From an uncultured Selenomonadales bacterium (lineage in GTDB: Bacteria; Bacillota; Negativicutes; Selenomonadales; Selenomonadaceae): a stretch of DNA of 7,872 bases. The stretch's first letter is position 1. Each line of letters opens with the position of its first letter. The stretch is taken from positions 1-7,872 of the forward strand of contig CAMVIO010000087.1 of assembly GCA_947167555.1 (NCBI GenBank). Direction: 5' to 3'. The translations under genes were made by a program, and so were the position numbers. This document shows positions 6,296-7,872 of the stretch, one piece after another. A model generated the notes under the pieces. The model had not been told where the DNA came from and did no database searches. It worked only from the letters and a program-made list of their open reading frames with translations.

Positions 6296-7855
6296 TCAAT
6301 ACCGTATCGACGTTTCCCGTCTCTTCTGCTTCGCCGCGTACAGGCACTCGTCCGCTTTGCGCATCAGGGCGGAGATATCGGCATCCGTTGTGCAGACGAA
6401 GGAGGTTGCCCCGATGGAAAGCTCCACGTAATACGGATTCTTGCTGTGCGCGTTGTATTCGCGAATCAGGGATTTCGTGCGCTCCACGGCGTCTGCGCTG
6501 TTCCCGTGATCCATGCAGAGGAAGATCACGAACTCGTCGCCGCCCACACGGCCGATAATCGCCTCGCCGCCGAAGCCCATGCGGAGCAGCCGCGCGGCGG
6601 CGTCAATGGCCTCGTCTCCCGCCGCGTGTCCAATCTTGTCGTTGATATGCTTCAGGTGATCGAGGTCGGCAAAAACCAGCACCGCCTCATGCCCCTCGTG
6701 ATCCTTCATCGCTTCGCCGACTTTCCGTTTGAAACCGAACCGGTTCAAAAGCCCGGTCAGCTCGTCGGAGGAAGCCTTGCGCTCCAGTTGCATACTCTTG
6801 TCGCGCAGGGAGCGCACATGCTCGACGCTTTCCTCCAGTGCCCCGATCTCGTCCGTCTCGTCATCGTCGCCGGCCTCTTCCCTGATGTCGCGAAACTCGC
6901 GGGCCACTTTGTTCAGGGGTGTCACTATGCTTTTCGCGAAGAAGCGCACGATCAGGAACGCCAAGAGGATCGCGACGAGAAATGCCGCCGCTACGACCCC
7001 CAAGAGCCGGTGGATCTGTCCGTTGACCCTGGCCAGCGGATAGGAGGAAACCACCGCCCAGCGGTTTCCGGCGAGATTGAAGGGCGTCACTGCGCCGAAA
7101 CGCGCTGTCCCGTCAGGCGCGTTAAAATTGCTGAAGGTCTGCTCCTCGGTGGCAAGAGCCGTCCGAAGCGCGAATCCCAGCCGCTCGTCCAGCGCGCCCT
7201 CCCTTAGCAGCTTTTCATGATCGGCAATGTTCGGGTGTGCGCTGCACCCCACCACGACGCCGTCTTCGTCGGTAATATATAGGTACTCGTCCGAAAAGAT
7301 CGCGTCTGCCATCACCTTGTCCACCAATGTGGAAAGATGCACGGAAGCGAACAGCACGCCGCGAAGTTCGCCGTTCGCGAAAATCGGCTGCAGCACCATC
7401 GTCTGCATCTTTTTCGTCGTTTCGCCGAGGAACGGCTTTGAAATGTAGGGCTCTTTCGTGCGCACCACCGTCTGGAAATAATCCCGCGAGCTGCGGTCGA
7501 GATGCTTGCCGTCGGCGCGGATAGTCCGCCCGTCGGGATACGCGAACAGCGTCTGCCCGATCAGCGGGCTCGTCTTTTTCAACGCAACCAATTCTCCGAT
7601 GATTTCCCCCTCGTCGGCCGAAAGGAAAGCGTTGGGATGTGCCGCCACCACTTTCAGCGGCAACTGGATATCCGCCACGGAAATCTGCATCCGAAGAGCT
7701 GCCTCGTTGCCGAGGCACCGGGCCACGGTCACAGCGCTGCTGGACAGGGATTCGCTGGCCATATAGTAGGTGACGCCGGAAATCAGCACGAAGCAAAGCG
7801 CCAAAAGAGGCAACAGTACCATCATGAACCGGGCGTTGACCGATTTTATCGTCAT
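6296..7855 (-). CDS. Membrane diguanylate cyclase (dCache-HAMP-GGDEF)
   Basis: A 519-residue protein predicted to make cyclic di-GMP from two GTP. A first membrane helix (~10-31) precedes a ~250-residue extracytoplasmic region (32-283) with the style of a double Cache domain: RSSRDYFQTVV then EPYISKPF (~121-142), the re-entrant QPIF..GELRGVLFASV (~156-172), and YLYITDEDGVVV (~191-202). A second helix (~284-306) leads to a HAMP linker (~303-355) and a GGDEF domain (~356-515). The cyclase domain has DELTGLLNR (364-372), the metal-binding DLD (397-399), the nucleotide-binding HINDKIGHAAGDEA and an intact GGDEF at 438-442. The inhibitory I-site (RxxD ending six residues before GGDEF) is missing: the place reads GGEA. 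The cyclase therefore looks active and probably lacks classic product inhibition. The ATG at 7853-7855 has only a weak AAAGG about a dozen bases upstream. It is the first visible gene of the minus-strand cluster; its promoter lies outside the window. The Cache ligand cannot be named. Confidence 0.94.
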   Translation of the reverse strand: MTIKSVNARFMMVLLPLLALCFVLISGVTYYMASESLSSSAVTVARCLGNEAALRMQISVADIQLPLKVVAAHPNAFLSADEGEIIGELVALKKTSPLIGQTLFAYPDGRTIRADGKHLDRSSRDYFQTVVRTKEPYISKPFLGETTKKMQTMVLQPIFANGELRGVLFASVHLSTLVDKVMADAIFSDEYLYITDEDGVVVGCSAHPNIADHEKLLREGALDERLGFALRTALATEEQTFSNFNAPDGTARFGAVTPFNLAGNRWAVVSSYPLARVNGQIHRLLGVVAAAFLVAILLAFLIVRFFAKSIVTPLNKVAREFRDIREEAGDDDETDEIGALEESVEHVRSLRDKSMQLERKASSDELTGLLNRFGFKRKVGEAMKDHEGHEAVLVFADLDHLKHINDKIGHAAGDEAIDAAARLLRMGFGGEAIIGRVGGDEFVIFLCMDHGNSADAVERTKSLIREYNAHSKNPYYVELSIGATSFVCTTDADISALMRKADECLYAAKQKRRETSIRY

Positions 7856-7872
7856 ACTGTCTCATCGCCTTT

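Noticed and set aside
6282..6347. 22-residue N-terminal extension of the EAL protein from an upstream in-frame Met
   Set aside because: It would overlap the cyclase gene by 52 bases and bury the signal peptide 22 residues inside. The ATG at 6279-6281 has a good ribosome site and begins directly with the signal peptide.
6446..7207. 253-codon plus-strand open frame antisense to the cyclase
   Set aside because: Codon-aligned with the cyclase gene and explained by its codon bias; no ribosome site or domain is seen.

Overview
The window carries one compact signalling locus. Three large minus-strand genes, read from the right edge leftwards, are followed by a partial convergent plus-strand gene at the left edge. 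I see no RNA genes, mobile elements, CRISPR arrays or phage genes. Coding density is near total: the only gaps are about 33 bp (141-173), 105 bp (3297-3401) and 14 bp (6282-6295).

Layout. Bases 1-140 (+) encode the last 45 residues of a protein ending in a response-regulator receiver domain. A strong symmetric hairpin (137-177) separates it from the minus-strand genes and probably terminates transcription from both sides. Bases 174-3296 (-) encode a 1040-residue soluble hybrid histidine kinase with a FIST sensory region, HisKA, HATPase, receiver and HPt domains. Bases 3402-6281 (-) encode a 959-residue membrane protein with two tandem periplasmic solute-binding (Venus flytrap) domains, one membrane span, a degenerate GGDEF domain and an intact EAL phosphodiesterase domain. 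Bases 6296-7855 (-) encode a 519-residue dCache-HAMP-GGDEF diguanylate cyclase.

How they may work together (inference). The cyclase and the phosphodiesterase genes are 14 bp apart, with the ribosome binding site of the second starting at the stop of the first, so they are almost certainly co-transcribed. They would make and degrade cyclic di-GMP in response to two different extracytoplasmic ligands sensed by two different domain families. The FIST kinase adds a cytoplasmic small-molecule input and an internal His-Asp-His relay that needs an outside receiver. It lies 105 bp downstream and may be in the same transcript or have its own promoter. The receiver protein at the left edge is a positional candidate for the final acceptor.

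Organism. The DNA is GC-rich and the genes almost completely avoid TTA, CTA and TCA codons. The density of one-component and two-component ligand sensors, and the style of the receiver C-termini, resemble anaerobic two-membrane Firmicutes (Selenomonas-like Negativicutes) or Synergistota. This is an impression from sequence style only and is low confidence. All components belong to known families; the interest lies in their combination, the domain fusions and the details of the gene junctions.
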